Below are positions 19,342 through 29,593 of a stretch of 64,000 nt of DNA, piece after piece. The stretch comes from Saprospiraceae bacterium (GTDB lineage: Bacteria > Bacteroidota > Bacteroidia > Chitinophagales > Saprospiraceae). The DNA lies in the NCBI GenBank assembly GCA_028280415.1, contig JANQLV010000035.1:30675-94674 (forward strand), read 5' to 3'. The notes beneath the pieces were generated by a model. It saw only the letters and a program-made list of their open reading frames with translations. It did no database searches and was not told the DNA's origin. The stretch's first letter is position 1; the number at the start of each line of letters is the position of its first letter. The translations under genes were made by a program, and so were the position numbers.

Positions 19342-21200
19342 CGCAGGAGCAATACATCACCGGAATACTGAATAAGCTCTCCATCCAGGAATCTAATTTC
19401 CGCCAGATATACATAAACACCAACATTAGCTGGTTTGCCCTTGAATGTACCATCCCATCCACTGGAACTCGCTCCGGAAATAAAATCCCTGCCTTCGTAA
19501 ACTACCGCTCCCCAACGATTGAACACTTGGAAACTTTGAATACTTTCTACATTGGGAGCGATCACAATCGGCGCAAAATAGTCATTGATTCCATCAAAAT
19601 TTGGAGAAAAAATATTGGGGATATAGACTTTTCTTATTTTTTCAACTTCTATGAAAACCGAATCTACTGCTACACATTCATCATCCGAAACAGCAGTCAA
19701 ATAGTAATACTGAGAGTTCGTTGGAAAGATTTCGAAGCCAAGACAATCCATTGCACAACCCTCTACCTCTGGTGACCAGGTAGAGGCAATTAGTTCATCA
19801 TTAACCATTGCTTCAATCTCTACCGATTCGCCCAATTGAATACTCCAATCCGGTCCCAGTTCAATTATAAATTGTTCGGGGTTTTCGATCAGTGCCTCCA
19901 AAGTCAAATTGCAACCAAATCGATCTTGAATAAGTACTTCATAATTGCCAGCCAACAGATTTGTAATCAAAGGCAAATCCGTCATTATTTCACCATCTAT
20001 CACAAAATTATACGGAAGATAACCTCCGCTAAGGTTTTCTATCATAATACTACCTCCGGTTTCACCAAAACAGACAGGACTGGTCGTAGTCACTTCTGCC
20101 TGTATCCCCATATCCGGCACAATCGTCAAATCCAAGGTTACAATACTATCACAGCCAATCGAGGAAATCAGGCTGTCCGTATAAATTCCGGCCTCGCTAT
20201 ACATGCTATTGCCTTGCACATAAGTGAGTCCTTCACAGATGGTATCAATTACATTCCAGAATTTCGGTACAACCTCGATCACTTTGACATTAGAGACGAC
20301 CCGACATTTGGAATTATCCAGGCTGGAACTACTGTTCGCCAATAGATAACGATAATAATAAAAGCCAGTATTTACCTCCGTATGAAAAAAACTCATCCCG
20401 TTCGCTCCCGAAATATCTTCCCAGGTCAATCCCTCATCAAAACTTTGTTGCCACTGGAAAAAAGGGGTATTATATTGCTCTCCCGTCACTGTAGCAAAAA
20501 TTTCAATTGGATCACCATCTTCGCAGATACTTTCGACTTCTTCCGGTAAAATCTGGGCAAGCGGTCCGCAAGGAAGAAAAGTGATATTATCAATTGCCAA
20601 ATCGTTACCAATCCCTCCGGGTGCATTATTGCGCAATGACAAGGTAACACTTGTCTGTCCGGGGCCGGTAGTGAACGTAAAACCATAGGTATTCCAGTTA
20701 TCGGTTTGCGGAATATCTCCGGTATTATACATTGTAATGTTGTCAAGCATGAAAGATACGTTTGGGCGAATATGGCCTCCTATCCCCACGCGAATGAGAT
20801 TGATTACATCTGCCGAAAATTCATAAAGGGTATTCTCACATAAATCATCTACCTGCTGTTCGTAAAAAAGTCCTGGCGAAAAACTTGCATTAACGACCAT
20901 CATATAGCCTTCAAGGTTATTACTATTATCCTGGATGGTCAGCCAGGTAGGGTACAAATTGAGCCAGGTCGCCGTATTATTGGTCAGGGTATAATAACCA
21001 TCCGGCGGAGGAACATCCGTGGTGTAAATATACCCGGGAGCAATCCCGGGGTCAGTGAGCAAAACATTATCTGATCCGAAACCAAAATCACCGTCTTCAA
21101 AAATATTCTCACCAAGATTGCCATCACAAACCTGTGCGGTTGCAAAGGCAAAGCAGAGCAAGCAAAATACCAACGATACAAAACAACTTCTCATTTTCAT
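19338..21200 (-). CDS. Type IX secreted protein with carbohydrate-binding-like N-terminus and gliding-motility CTD
   Basis: A 620-residue secreted protein starting at the ATG at 21200 (signal peptide SCFVSLVFCLLCFAFATAQ). Residues about 25-215 form a beta-sandwich-like region ('LGENIFEDGDFGFGSDNV', 'LAIDNITFLPCG') of the type found in galactose-binding-like modules. An Ig-like region, one cysteine-paired 'ICEGLTY...GCDSIVTLDL' repeat and a SprB-like repeat ('SPVCFGETGGSIMIENLSGGYLPYNF') follow. The type B sorting domain closes the protein ('IPNIFSPNFDGINDYF', 'FNRWGAVVYEG'). Surface attachment or polysaccharide binding is inferred. The three-base stop overlap with the transporter leaves no room for a separate terminator. 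Confidence 0.87.
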   Translation of the reverse strand: MKMRSCFVSLVFCLLCFAFATAQVCDGNLGENIFEDGDFGFGSDNVLLTDPGIAPGYIYTTDVPPPDGYYTLTNNTATWLNLYPTWLTIQDNSNNLEGYMMVVNASFSPGLFYEQQVDDLCENTLYEFSADVINLIRVGIGGHIRPNVSFMLDNITMYNTGDIPQTDNWNTYGFTFTTGPGQTSVTLSLRNNAPGGIGNDLAIDNITFLPCGPLAQILPEEVESICEDGDPIEIFATVTGEQYNTPFFQWQQSFDEGLTWEDISGANGMSFFHTEVNTGFYYYRYLLANSSSSLDNSKCRVVSNVKVIEVVPKFWNVIDTICEGLTYVQGNSMYSEAGIYTDSLISSIGCDSIVTLDLTIVPDMGIQAEVTTTSPVCFGETGGSIMIENLSGGYLPYNFVIDGEIMTDLPLITNLLAGNYEVLIQDRFGCNLTLEALIENPEQFIIELGPDWSIQLGESVEIEAMVNDELIASTWSPEVEGCAMDCLGFEIFPTNSQYYYLTAVSDDECVAVDSVFIEVEKIRKVYIPNIFSPNFDGINDYFAPIVIAPNVESIQSFQVFNRWGAVVYEGRDFISGASSSGWDGTFKGKPANVGVYVYLAEIRFLDGELIQYSGDVLLLR

Positions 21201-21281
21201 CCGAATTAATCCGTATTTTAAATTTAAGACAATAATTACCAAAATAAGATGAGTAAGTGTTAAATTATTCCTATTGTCGGT

Positions 21282-22940
21282 TTACCTAATTTGAGTCTGT
21301 TGCAAACTTTTATACACCCTGGCCTCCCATGCTTGTAATTTGACTTCCTGTCTATTTTTGTAGTTGCAAATTTCCAGCTTCCAAAACTCCCCTTCCGGTA
21401 AATATTGTTGCAATGGAATTTCTTCTTCGCTGAAGTTTAAAATAATAAAAAACCGATCCTTCTCATCCCAACGCAAATAGGAGAAGACCTGTCGGTTTTC
21501 CGGGGTCGTATCTGCAAAATCACCGTAAACCAGGCAAAGGTTTTCTTTCCGGTACTTTAGCATGTTTTTGTAAAAATGAAAAATCGAATCCCGATCCTGT
21601 AAGGCATCCGCTACATTAATTTCGGGATAGTTCGGGTTTACCTTAATCCAGGGCTCTACTTCTGAAAATCCCGCATGTTTCGAATTATCCCATTGAACAG
21701 GTGTCCGAACATTGTCCCTTCCGTTAACATATACCGCCTGGAGAAATGCTGCTTCTGTCCCGCCTTTTGCCATATGCTCTTTAAAAAAGTTCATAATCTC
21801 CACATCCCGGTAATCATTGATTGAAGGAAACTGAACATTGGTCATTCCAATCTCCGTACCCTGATAAATACAAGGTGTCCCTCGCATAGTCAATAATAGC
21901 GTAGCCAGCAGTTTAGCAGATGGTTTTCTATAAAGGCCATCATCCCCCCATCGGGATACTAATCTCGGAAAGTCATGGTTATCTAAAAATATATTTATCC
22001 AGCCACCATCCTGAATGACCTGATCCCATTCGGTAAAAACGCGTTTAAATTCAAGAAAATCCTGTTCTACAATATCGAACCTTCCCCCTTCTCCCTGACT
22101 CATAAACATATGCCCAAAATGAAAAATCATATTTAGCTCTCCCCTGTCCTGACCAACGTATAGATTGGCCAGCTCAGCAGTAATACCCGGACCTTCTCCT
22201 ACCGTCATAATATCGTAATGTTGTAAAACTTCCCGATGCATTTCCTGCAAATACTCATGTACCCTTGGCCCATTGGCATATCTTTCCTTTATCAATTTGT
22301 TGAAATCACTCGTATCTCCATCCGGAAAATCTGTGTATTTCGATATCAAAGGGATGACATCCATACGGAATCCATCCACACCTTTGTCCAGCCAAAACCG
22401 CATCAGATTGAAAATTTCTTTTCGAACTTCGGGGTTTTCCCAGTTGAGGTCGGGTTGCTTTCTGGAAAACAAATGCAGGTAATATTCTTCGGTCAGTGGA
22501 TCGTATTCCCAGGCATCTCCGGCGAAAAAGGACTTCCAGTTGTTTTTTTCAGGTCGCCAGTGATAATAGTTCCGATAGGGATTATCTTTCGACTTTCGGG
22601 ATTCCTGAAACCAGTAATGCTCATCAGAAGAATGATTGACAACAAGATCCATCAATATTTTTAAACCTCGCTGATGAGCCCCGGACAGCAAATTATCAAA
22701 ATTTTCCATCGTGCCAAACTCATCCATAATCGCACAATAATCACTGATATCATAGCCATTATCATCATTCGGGGACTGGAAGACCGGACTCAGCCAAAGG
22801 ATATCCACTCCAAGTTCTTTCAGGTAATCCAGCTTATCGATGATTCCTTTCAAATCACCGATTCCATCCTTATTGCTATCATTAAAACTGCGGGGATAAA
22901 TCTGATAAATTACACTTTCTTTCCACCAGATTTTCTTCAT
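21282..22940 (-). CDS. GH13 alpha-glucosidase (oligo-1,6-glucosidase type)
   Basis: A 552-residue cytoplasmic enzyme of glycoside hydrolase family 13 (subfamily 31-like). It begins 'WWKESVIYQIYPRSF', carries the metal-site loop 'DSNKDGIGD' (21-29), and has catalytic residues Asp194 in 'GFRMDVIP', Glu249 in 'VGEGPG' and Asp323 in 'DNHDFPR'. No signal peptide. It hydrolyses alpha-1,4 or alpha-1,6 glucosidic bonds of short oligosaccharides; 'VGEGPG' rather than 'VGEMPG' leaves the exact preference open. A trehalase and an aldose epimerase lie 8 kb away, but there is no operon link. Confidence 0.93.
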   Translation of the reverse strand: MKKIWWKESVIYQIYPRSFNDSNKDGIGDLKGIIDKLDYLKELGVDILWLSPVFQSPNDDNGYDISDYCAIMDEFGTMENFDNLLSGAHQRGLKILMDLVVNHSSDEHYWFQESRKSKDNPYRNYYHWRPEKNNWKSFFAGDAWEYDPLTEEYYLHLFSRKQPDLNWENPEVRKEIFNLMRFWLDKGVDGFRMDVIPLISKYTDFPDGDTSDFNKLIKERYANGPRVHEYLQEMHREVLQHYDIMTVGEGPGITAELANLYVGQDRGELNMIFHFGHMFMSQGEGGRFDIVEQDFLEFKRVFTEWDQVIQDGGWINIFLDNHDFPRLVSRWGDDGLYRKPSAKLLATLLLTMRGTPCIYQGTEIGMTNVQFPSINDYRDVEIMNFFKEHMAKGGTEAAFLQAVYVNGRDNVRTPVQWDNSKHAGFSEVEPWIKVNPNYPEINVADALQDRDSIFHFYKNMLKYRKENLCLVYGDFADTTPENRQVFSYLRWDEKDRFFIILNFSEEEIPLQQYLPEGEFWKLEICNYKNRQEVKLQAWEARVYKSLQQTQIR

Positions 22941-23215
22941 GATTACTCGCTTTTCATAGTTTATAATTCGATACCCAATTTCGCCTATCCCAAGATCTTT
23001 CGATTGCTTAGTAGAATAGGAAAATAATCAACTTATACTTTTATCAGGAAAACTGGTAGTGCTGCTAATTTAAGGATTATATGTCATTTTCACGATTTGA
23101 TTCTCATTTTTCAAAAGTCAATCCGACAACATATGATTGAAAAAAGCGGTAGCATCCTGGAAATCAATGATTCCACTATAAGACAGTTTAAACAAGCTTA
23201 AATCAATTTATATAG

Positions 23216-24535
23216 CTATTTCTCGCGGTTCGTTCTTTTAAAAAAGAAATACGCGGGTATGCCCAAAAATAAAATCAATATTGCACTCCAGGCCGGGCCG
23301 GGAACTTCCCACATCGTAATGAATACAAATATGGCGGACAGCACTACAAAGATCAAAGGAATAAAAGGATAAAAAGGAACTCTAACCTGGCTTTCCAAAT
23401 GTTTGTTTTTGGATCTGAAAATGAAAATTGTAGCTGCTGCCAAAGTCATAAAAACGATATCCATAAAAGTCACAAAAGCCATCAGGCTGTAAAGTTTGTC
23501 AAAAGCGAGAATCAAAAAACAGGCAACAACAGCTTGCATCAGCATTGCATTAATCGGCGTTTTAAAGCGCGGATTGAGGTAGGATAATTGTTTAAAAAAT
23601 ATTTTGTCTCTGGCCATCGCAAAATAAATCCTTGGAGCGGTAACGGTATAGATGCCGATCGTACCAAAAACTGAAAGCGTCACCATAACAGAGATTGCTT
23701 TCGCGCCCCATTTGGGATAGATTACACTGAACGCATCTCCCGCAACGGTTTTAGTTGCAGCGATATCAGGTAATGGCAAAAGCATCATATACACCCAATT
23801 GATCAGTATATACATCACAGTGACAATAAGCACCCCCAGAACCATTGCCCTGGGTACCGTCCGTGCAGCATTGATGGTCTCTCCGGAAAGATACGTAGTA
23901 TGATGCCATCCTCCCATCGAAAAAAATACGCCTATCAAACCTACAAAAATAGCGGTCCAGTAATTTTCAGGAGCATTGGATAAAGTAAGTTCAAAAGTAT
24001 CCATTCCCGAACTGCTGACAAACCAAATCCCCATGATTACAATAGCTGCGATGGCTAACAATTTCAAGCCCGTAAAAAGATTGGCAAAAATCTGAATTAT
24101 ATTGACCCCAAAGATGTTGATTCCGGTCAAAAACAAAATAGCCCAAACCGCAAGTACTTCTTTAGAAAACCCTGCAAAAAAATCAAAAGCAATAATGTAT
24201 TCGGCAAATAATTCAGCAAGGAATGCCATTGCTCCGGTATTGATAATCAATAAAATCACCCAACCGTAGAGAAAGCCGACCATATCACCATAAGCTTCCT
24301 TAAGGTAAACGTAAACGCCTCCGGATTTGGGAAATAAAGCTCCAAGTTCGGAAAGGGTCAATGCTCCGGTCAATGCAACCAGCCCACCTAACAACCATAT
24401 AATCAGTACGAATAACTGGCTGTCAATTCCCGCGGCCACTTGCCCGGGCGCCGTAAATATCCCTGCACCGATACAACCACCAACCGCAATCATCGTTAGC
24501 CCGTATAGATTCAGTTTCTTTTTTAATTCTGTCAT
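23216..24535 (-). CDS. APC superfamily amino acid permease
   Basis: A 439-residue inner-membrane transporter with about 12 membrane segments. The first helix carries the APC substrate/cation motif 'GGCIGAGIFTAPGQVA' and helix 6 reads 'FFSMGGWHHTTYLSGE'. It resembles LAT/APA-type exchangers; the substrate is not predictable. The TPR lipoprotein gene ends 43 bases upstream on the same strand, so the two may share a transcript. Confidence 0.88.
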   Translation of the reverse strand: MTELKKKLNLYGLTMIAVGGCIGAGIFTAPGQVAAGIDSQLFVLIIWLLGGLVALTGALTLSELGALFPKSGGVYVYLKEAYGDMVGFLYGWVILLIINTGAMAFLAELFAEYIIAFDFFAGFSKEVLAVWAILFLTGINIFGVNIIQIFANLFTGLKLLAIAAIVIMGIWFVSSSGMDTFELTLSNAPENYWTAIFVGLIGVFFSMGGWHHTTYLSGETINAARTVPRAMVLGVLIVTVMYILINWVYMMLLPLPDIAATKTVAGDAFSVIYPKWGAKAISVMVTLSVFGTIGIYTVTAPRIYFAMARDKIFFKQLSYLNPRFKTPINAMLMQAVVACFLILAFDKLYSLMAFVTFMDIVFMTLAAATIFIFRSKNKHLESQVRVPFYPFIPLIFVVLSAIFVFITMWEVPGPAWSAILILFLGIPAYFFFKRTNREK

Positions 24536-24578
24536 TTTCTTTGTATCTCAGGTATAAAAATGGGACAATCGCCAGTAA

Positions 24579-25334
24579 TTAATTTTCCGCAAAACCCGCT
24601 TCTATGTTCCCAACTAATTTTTCAAATCTATTTTCAAGATGACTATCTATTTTAATTTCTGCTGCTATTGCCCGGTTCTCTTTAATCAAGCTCTGGACTT
24701 GATCTTTACTTCCCATTTTATCGTACAGTTGAATGCCGAGAAGGTTACTAGTGAAGATTCTGTATTTGTTGTTCTTGCTGCTCCAAAATTCTTTGGATTT
24801 AATCCATAAAGATTCACTTTCCCTAAAATTGCCTTCTCTAAAATAGATATCTGCTAAATTGAATTCAGACACAACTCTTCCCTGATCGAAGTTTTTTTTA
24901 GTGTACAATTCTACTGCTTTTTCTATAGCAGATTTTGCCTCTGTAAAATCACCTGCCCTTCCCTTTAGCAAGCCAATATATTTATACAAATTAGCCATTT
25001 GCAGAGAATCATTATTTTCTTTCCAGATGCTTAGGGATTTTTGTGAAAATACTAAAGCCGAATCCAGCTGATTCAAATGCTCATCATAGATGTTAGCAAT
25101 ATTCAGATTTACGATTCCCTGCTTTTCGAAATTCTTTAACTGTCTATATTCAACTGCTAATTTTTTAAAAATCATAACCGCCTCTTCGGGAGCATTCTGA
25201 AATAATTCAACTCCCTTTTTTTCCAGTTCTTTAACACTGATATTATCAGTAATCACCTTCTTTTGCTCCTTTTCAGTATTATCTCTACAAGCAATCAAAC
25301 TCACTATCGAAATCACCCAAAGCATCCGTTTCAT
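24579..25334 (-). CDS. TPR-repeat lipoprotein
   Basis: A 251-residue envelope lipoprotein; the lipobox 'VISIVSLIAC' puts the modified cysteine at residue 16. From about residue 55 to 235 it consists of helical TPR units ('LNIANIYDEHLNQLDSAL', 'YKYIGLLKGRAGDFTEAKSA', 'FNLADIYFREGNFRESESLW'). Such proteins act as protein-binding scaffolds; no enzymatic domain is present. Confidence 0.8.
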   Translation of the reverse strand: MKRMLWVISIVSLIACRDNTEKEQKKVITDNISVKELEKKGVELFQNAPEEAVMIFKKLAVEYRQLKNFEKQGIVNLNIANIYDEHLNQLDSALVFSQKSLSIWKENNDSLQMANLYKYIGLLKGRAGDFTEAKSAIEKAVELYTKKNFDQGRVVSEFNLADIYFREGNFRESESLWIKSKEFWSSKNNKYRIFTSNLLGIQLYDKMGSKDQVQSLIKENRAIAAEIKIDSHLENRFEKLVGNIEAGFAEN

Positions 25335-25488
25335 GGTTTCTGTTTTTTGTCCATTGGCAAAGGCTAGGTTTTATTATAATGCTTGAGCGATATGACTTTA
25401 TCTGAAATCTCTCTTGTTTAACCTACTATAATCGGCCATGGGAATAACCGGCAGATAAGATAATTATTTAGTTTCATTTGTATTTTGA

Positions 25489-26247
25489 TTATTGTGCCGT
25501 AGCCGGGACATTAGTCATCGAGTATAGTTCTTCCACCTTAGGTCGAATAAGTGTTGTCCAGTCAGCATAGCCCTTCTCATTCAAATGCAGTTGATCCTCC
25601 ACAAAAACAGAAGGGTCGGGATCACCGCTTTCGGTCAACATTACAGCGCTACAATCTATAAAAAGCCGTCTATTTTGGCCATCCAGGTATTTGCGAATCA
25701 TTTCATTGGCACTAACATATTGTTCCCAGAGATTCCAGCGGGCAATGGAAGGCTTCATGGAAATATAGATCATTCTGGTTTCAGGTAAATTTGTTCGAAT
25801 GAGCTGGTCGAGTCTTTTAAAAGTTTCAAAGGTCTGCTCGGGCGAAGCACCTTCAGCTATATCATTTTCACCACAATACAAAACAATCAAGCCAGGCTGA
25901 TAGGGAAATATCATTCGATCCGCATAATAGATTAGTTCCGGTAAAGTCGAACCTCCGAAAGCCCGGTTAATTACCGGAATCGGATCAAAATCTTTTTGCA
26001 ATGTTTTCCAAAGGCGAATACTAGAACTGCCAATAAACAAAACTTCATTTTTCATTACTACCCGGACAGAATCCTCCCACTCAATATTTTCAATAGCCTG
26101 TTCAAAACGATTAAGCAATTCACCCGTATAGGATTTTTCTACTACTTTCTTCTCTCCGTCGGAAACAGATTTTTTTTGTTCTTGATTTGTATTCGTACAA
26201 GCTGATAATATCAGAAAGAGCAAGGTTAAAGAGTAAAGGTTTTTCAT
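25489..26247 (-). CDS. SGNH/GDSL-family hydrolase lipoprotein
   Basis: A 252-residue lipoprotein (lipobox 'LTLLFLILSAC', Cys16) with an SGNH fold. Block I is 'VLFIGSSSIRLW' (catalytic Ser in GSSS), block II glycine is in 'RAFGGSTL', block III is 'YCGENDIA' with the conserved Asn, and block V is 'DQLHLNEKGY' with the Asp-His pair. The start at 26247 is chosen for the signal peptide; a longer frame begins within the upstream gene. Likely an esterase or carbohydrate deacetylase at the envelope. It follows the SLC13 transporter by 19 bases. Confidence 0.86.
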   Translation of the reverse strand: MKNLYSLTLLFLILSACTNTNQEQKKSVSDGEKKVVEKSYTGELLNRFEQAIENIEWEDSVRVVMKNEVLFIGSSSIRLWKTLQKDFDPIPVINRAFGGSTLPELIYYADRMIFPYQPGLIVLYCGENDIAEGASPEQTFETFKRLDQLIRTNLPETRMIYISMKPSIARWNLWEQYVSANEMIRKYLDGQNRRLFIDCSAVMLTESGDPDPSVFVEDQLHLNEKGYADWTTLIRPKVEELYSMTNVPATAQ

Positions 26248-26266
26248 TTTTAAATAGCTTTCTTTT

Positions 26267-27718
26267 TTAGCCTGAGCTAAAGAGAAATGGAATGATCCAG
26301 TTTGATAAAACTGCAATAAAAATAATTGTCAGCACATTGAGAACAAGGCCCGCTCTTACCATCTGTGCTACAGTCAAATGCCCACTGGCAAAAACAATTG
26401 CATTGGGAGGTGTAGACATTGGAAGCATAAAAGCACAACTCGCCGCCAACGTTACCGGAATGGTCATCAATAAAGGATCAACACCAATTCCAATTGCAAT
26501 TCCACCTACGACCGGTAAAAAGATCGTTACTAAAGCCACGTTCGACATAATTTCTGTCAGAAAGAGCGAAATACTCGTTAAGCCCAAGATAATTAAAAAA
26601 CCCGTACTGCTTGTAGTTTTAAATTGACTTCCGATCAAATCAATAATTCCGGTTGATGAAAGCGCAGCGGCGAGACTTAAGCCGCCACCAAATAGCAAGA
26701 GGATTCCCCAGGGGAGTTTTTCGGTGTCTTTCCATTCAAGAATGAAGTTATCGAATTTCAAATCCTGAGGGATGACAAACAGACTGACCGTGGCAACCAT
26801 TGCTATACCCGCATCACTAAGTACAATCGGAATCCCGTTTTCTTCAAAAAAATTGTTCATGGGGACACGCCCCATCCAGCAAAGTGCGGTCAATAAAAAT
26901 ACAAGCAAGACCAGGGCTTCTCCCCTACTCAGTTTGCCCAGTTTTTCTACTTCCTGATTTATCAAGGTTTGTGCTCCTGCAAAGCGTTCCAGTCGATTGG
27001 GGTATAAGAATTTGACCAGAAAAAAATAAGTTATCAAAATCAATACAGCGGCAAAAGGAACACCAAGCAGCATCCATTTTGCAAAGCTCACATCATAATC
27101 GTAAGTCTCTTTGATAAAACCGGCAAATACACTGTTCGGAGGGGTTCCGATGATGGTTGCTGTACCTCCGATATTCGCAGCATAAGCAATTCCCAGCATC
27201 ATAGTAACCGCAAAACTTCTCATCCCCTTCGACCGGTTCGTTTGTTCATCTTTGGCCAGTAGCTGAATAACAGATACAGCGATCGGTAGCATCATCACAG
27301 TAGTTGCGGTATTACTGATCCACATACTTAGCAATGCCGTAGCCAGCATAAAGCCAAAGATAATTCCATTGGCATTGGTCCCGGTAAGTCGAACGATATT
27401 GAGGGCAATTCGTCGGTGGAGATTCCAGCGTTCCATGGCCAGAGCCAACATAAAGCCTCCCATAAATAAAAATACAATAGGATTGGCATAAGGGGCAGCG
27501 GCTGTCTTTATATCCATCACCCCCAATAAGGGTAAGAGGATCAATGGAAGCAAGGCGGCAACCGGAATGGGTACAGCTTCCGTTACCCACCAGATCAACA
27601 TAAAAGCAGCAATGGCAAGTACCTTCCAGGCATCTGTTCCCAAAGCTTCCGGCGCGGGTATCAGCAAGAGGATCAAAAACAGCAAAGGAGCCAGGAATAA
27701 TCCTATTTTTTTAGACAA
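26267..27718 (-). CDS. SLC13/DASS family sodium-coupled anion (dicarboxylate) transporter
   Basis: A 483-residue inner-membrane protein with about 11-13 hydrophobic segments. The two Ser-Asn-Thr-type hairpin motifs of the divalent anion:sodium symporters are present: 'WISNTATTVMMLPIA' near residue 133 and 'IMSNVALVTIFLPVV' near 390. The family imports succinate, malate, citrate or sulfate. The start codon appears to be TTG at 27718. It sits between the haloperoxidase (40 bases upstream) and the SGNH hydrolase, in one apparent operon. Confidence 0.9.
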   Translation of the reverse strand: MSKKIGLFLAPLLFLILLLIPAPEALGTDAWKVLAIAAFMLIWWVTEAVPIPVAALLPLILLPLLGVMDIKTAAAPYANPIVFLFMGGFMLALAMERWNLHRRIALNIVRLTGTNANGIIFGFMLATALLSMWISNTATTVMMLPIAVSVIQLLAKDEQTNRSKGMRSFAVTMMLGIAYAANIGGTATIIGTPPNSVFAGFIKETYDYDVSFAKWMLLGVPFAAVLILITYFFLVKFLYPNRLERFAGAQTLINQEVEKLGKLSRGEALVLLVFLLTALCWMGRVPMNNFFEENGIPIVLSDAGIAMVATVSLFVIPQDLKFDNFILEWKDTEKLPWGILLLFGGGLSLAAALSSTGIIDLIGSQFKTTSSTGFLIILGLTSISLFLTEIMSNVALVTIFLPVVGGIAIGIGVDPLLMTIPVTLAASCAFMLPMSTPPNAIVFASGHLTVAQMVRAGLVLNVLTIIFIAVLSNWIIPFLFSSG

Positions 27719-27757
27719 GTTTTGGTTTGGTTTTCGATTTTCGAAATTCTTCTTTCA

Positions 27758-29149
27758 CTACTCTTTAGCTCCCATTCGCTTGGCGTTGGTCTGTACGCGA
27801 TCGACGATTAACTGGCCTACTTTTTTTCCCTGGTCCACACCATAATCTATAGCCGGACGATAATGAATCCCTCCGTACAATCTACTGATTGCAGCTTCTT
27901 CACTCGCCGCATAGAAAGATTCAAAGGATCGGGAAGGCAAGCCATATTCAACTTCTGTAGTATCTACAAATGCGAAAGAGTCTCCAAAAAGATTGGTCAG
28001 GGCTACTGCCGAAGCCGCAGAGATCACACTGTGTCCGGAAGTATGTTCCGGGAATGGAGGCGTTTGCAGAACAGGTTGCCAAGTTTCATCAATAAAACTG
28101 TTGATCACTGTTTCAGGTCGGACCAGATTACTGCGATACTTCTCATCCCAGCAACTGATAAATGCATCAAAAAGGCTAATGGATACCCGGGTATAAGCTT
28201 CGATCGTTTTCATGATATCTGCTTTGGCTTTGCGAGTGGCAATACTAGTGATACCAATCCAGTGTCCGCCGGGGGTAATTTTTTTAGTAGCATACATTAC
28301 ATGTCCGGTATGATGGGAAACATAAGGGTTACAGTCCCAGAATTCGGCTATAGCCACTCGTTCTTCATCCACATTTTTTACCACATCGTATACTTCCATC
28401 GTCTCTTTATAAAACTGACTGTTTTTCTTTGTGCTGAACGCTGTTGGTGGCGGAGGTAAAAATTGTCGGGCAGAGTCAATTACCAGAGGTCGAATTTCTC
28501 GCCAGTGCGGTTCAATTCCATCCATATAATCCGGCGGAGTGGGTTTCCATTTTGCCACATCTTGGGGGACATTGTATTTCGGATAGGTTCGCGTTTCATT
28601 ATACATATCTCCTTTGGCCCAGGCTAAAATGTGATCACTTACCTGATTTCCGTATGCGATAGAGTTTTCATAAACTTCTTTTGGCATACCAAGGTCCTTA
28701 AACTCCTGATAGATTTTATTTTGAAAGTCCTCGATCTTATCTTCCGAGAAGATCAAAAATTTTCCGGTTTTCAAAAAAGCATGAGTACTCGCTAAAGCGT
28801 AACAATACTCCTTAGTCTGTTCGGGCTGAGGCACATTTTGCAAAGCATTCAACTGGCCATCCAGGCTTTTATATTCCGGGAAGTCATGGCGCAAAGCTTC
28901 ATAAGCCGCAATACTTGGATAAACGTAGATTCTGCTCGCTACCGGCGGCGAAAAAATATCGTTGACGATCACATCCGTCAATTGCTTCACAGATCGATGA
29001 ATGAATTCCGGGTTTTTGGCTTCTTGCTGGAAGTTTGGGTTGACTTCACTTTTGAAGCTTGGGTCTTCAGGACTTGCAGGGCCGCAAGTCAAAATGAGTA
29101 AAGCGATCATGCTCAGGCCCAATAATGCTACGATTCTACTTTTTATCAT
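27758..29149 (-). CDS. Vanadium-dependent haloperoxidase family lipoprotein (PAP2 superfamily)
   Basis: A 463-residue protein with a lipoprotein signal (lipobox 'LLILTC', Cys22). The vanadate-binding signature of the PAP2/haloperoxidase fold is intact: 'PPFPEHTSGHSVISAASA' near residue 375 and 'ISRLYGGIHYRPAIDYG' near 430. Family members oxidise halides with hydrogen peroxide, or act as phosphatases with the same fold; which applies here cannot be told from sequence. The ATG at 29149 is preferred over an upstream one because it puts the lipoprotein signal at the N-terminus. First gene of an operon with the SLC13 transporter and SGNH hydrolase. Confidence 0.85.
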   Translation of the reverse strand: MIKSRIVALLGLSMIALLILTCGPASPEDPSFKSEVNPNFQQEAKNPEFIHRSVKQLTDVIVNDIFSPPVASRIYVYPSIAAYEALRHDFPEYKSLDGQLNALQNVPQPEQTKEYCYALASTHAFLKTGKFLIFSEDKIEDFQNKIYQEFKDLGMPKEVYENSIAYGNQVSDHILAWAKGDMYNETRTYPKYNVPQDVAKWKPTPPDYMDGIEPHWREIRPLVIDSARQFLPPPPTAFSTKKNSQFYKETMEVYDVVKNVDEERVAIAEFWDCNPYVSHHTGHVMYATKKITPGGHWIGITSIATRKAKADIMKTIEAYTRVSISLFDAFISCWDEKYRSNLVRPETVINSFIDETWQPVLQTPPFPEHTSGHSVISAASAVALTNLFGDSFAFVDTTEVEYGLPSRSFESFYAASEEAAISRLYGGIHYRPAIDYGVDQGKKVGQLIVDRVQTNAKRMGAKE

Positions 29150-29593
29150 AAGAAAAGAATTTAATGCCTTTATATTATTCCGATCACTGGAAAACAGCAT
29201 GCTATTTTAGATGATCTTTTTACAAAATTAAAAAAGAATTGCTAAAATCAGCTTTACAATGCTTCCGCATAAAAGCTAAATCTGTAATATTTTTTTAATA
29301 CATAAAGTGTACCTGAAATAGATATTAGAGAAAACAGCATAATATTCTTTTTTGACAAAAAAGGATAAATCATTCATAATCAAATGATTAATATCACATT
29401 TTATTAACAAAACAGCTTTTTAATAAAATACATATCTGAACTCATCAAACTATTGCCACTGAATTTATTTCAGAATATGCTAATCGGCCCCCTTTTATCC
29501 TTTTAAGCAGAGCGGTATTTAAAATTCAACATAAGCATTTATTAATGGAACTTATCATTATTAAAAAGTTGTATATCTTATGACAAATAACTA
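29150..29593. other. Divergent promoter region between haloperoxidase and rtcB
   Basis: AT-rich and without a supported gene. It holds a putative -7 element for the minus-strand operon at 29223-29230 and a tight dyad cttttttg-a-caaaaaag near 29349-29365. Confidence 0.45.
29223..29230 (-). promoter_or_regulatory. Putative -7 element of the haloperoxidase operon
   Basis: On the minus strand this reads TAATTTTG, matching TAnnTTTG, about 75 bases before the ATG. No TTG at the ideal spacing was found, so the call rests on one element. Confidence 0.4.
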
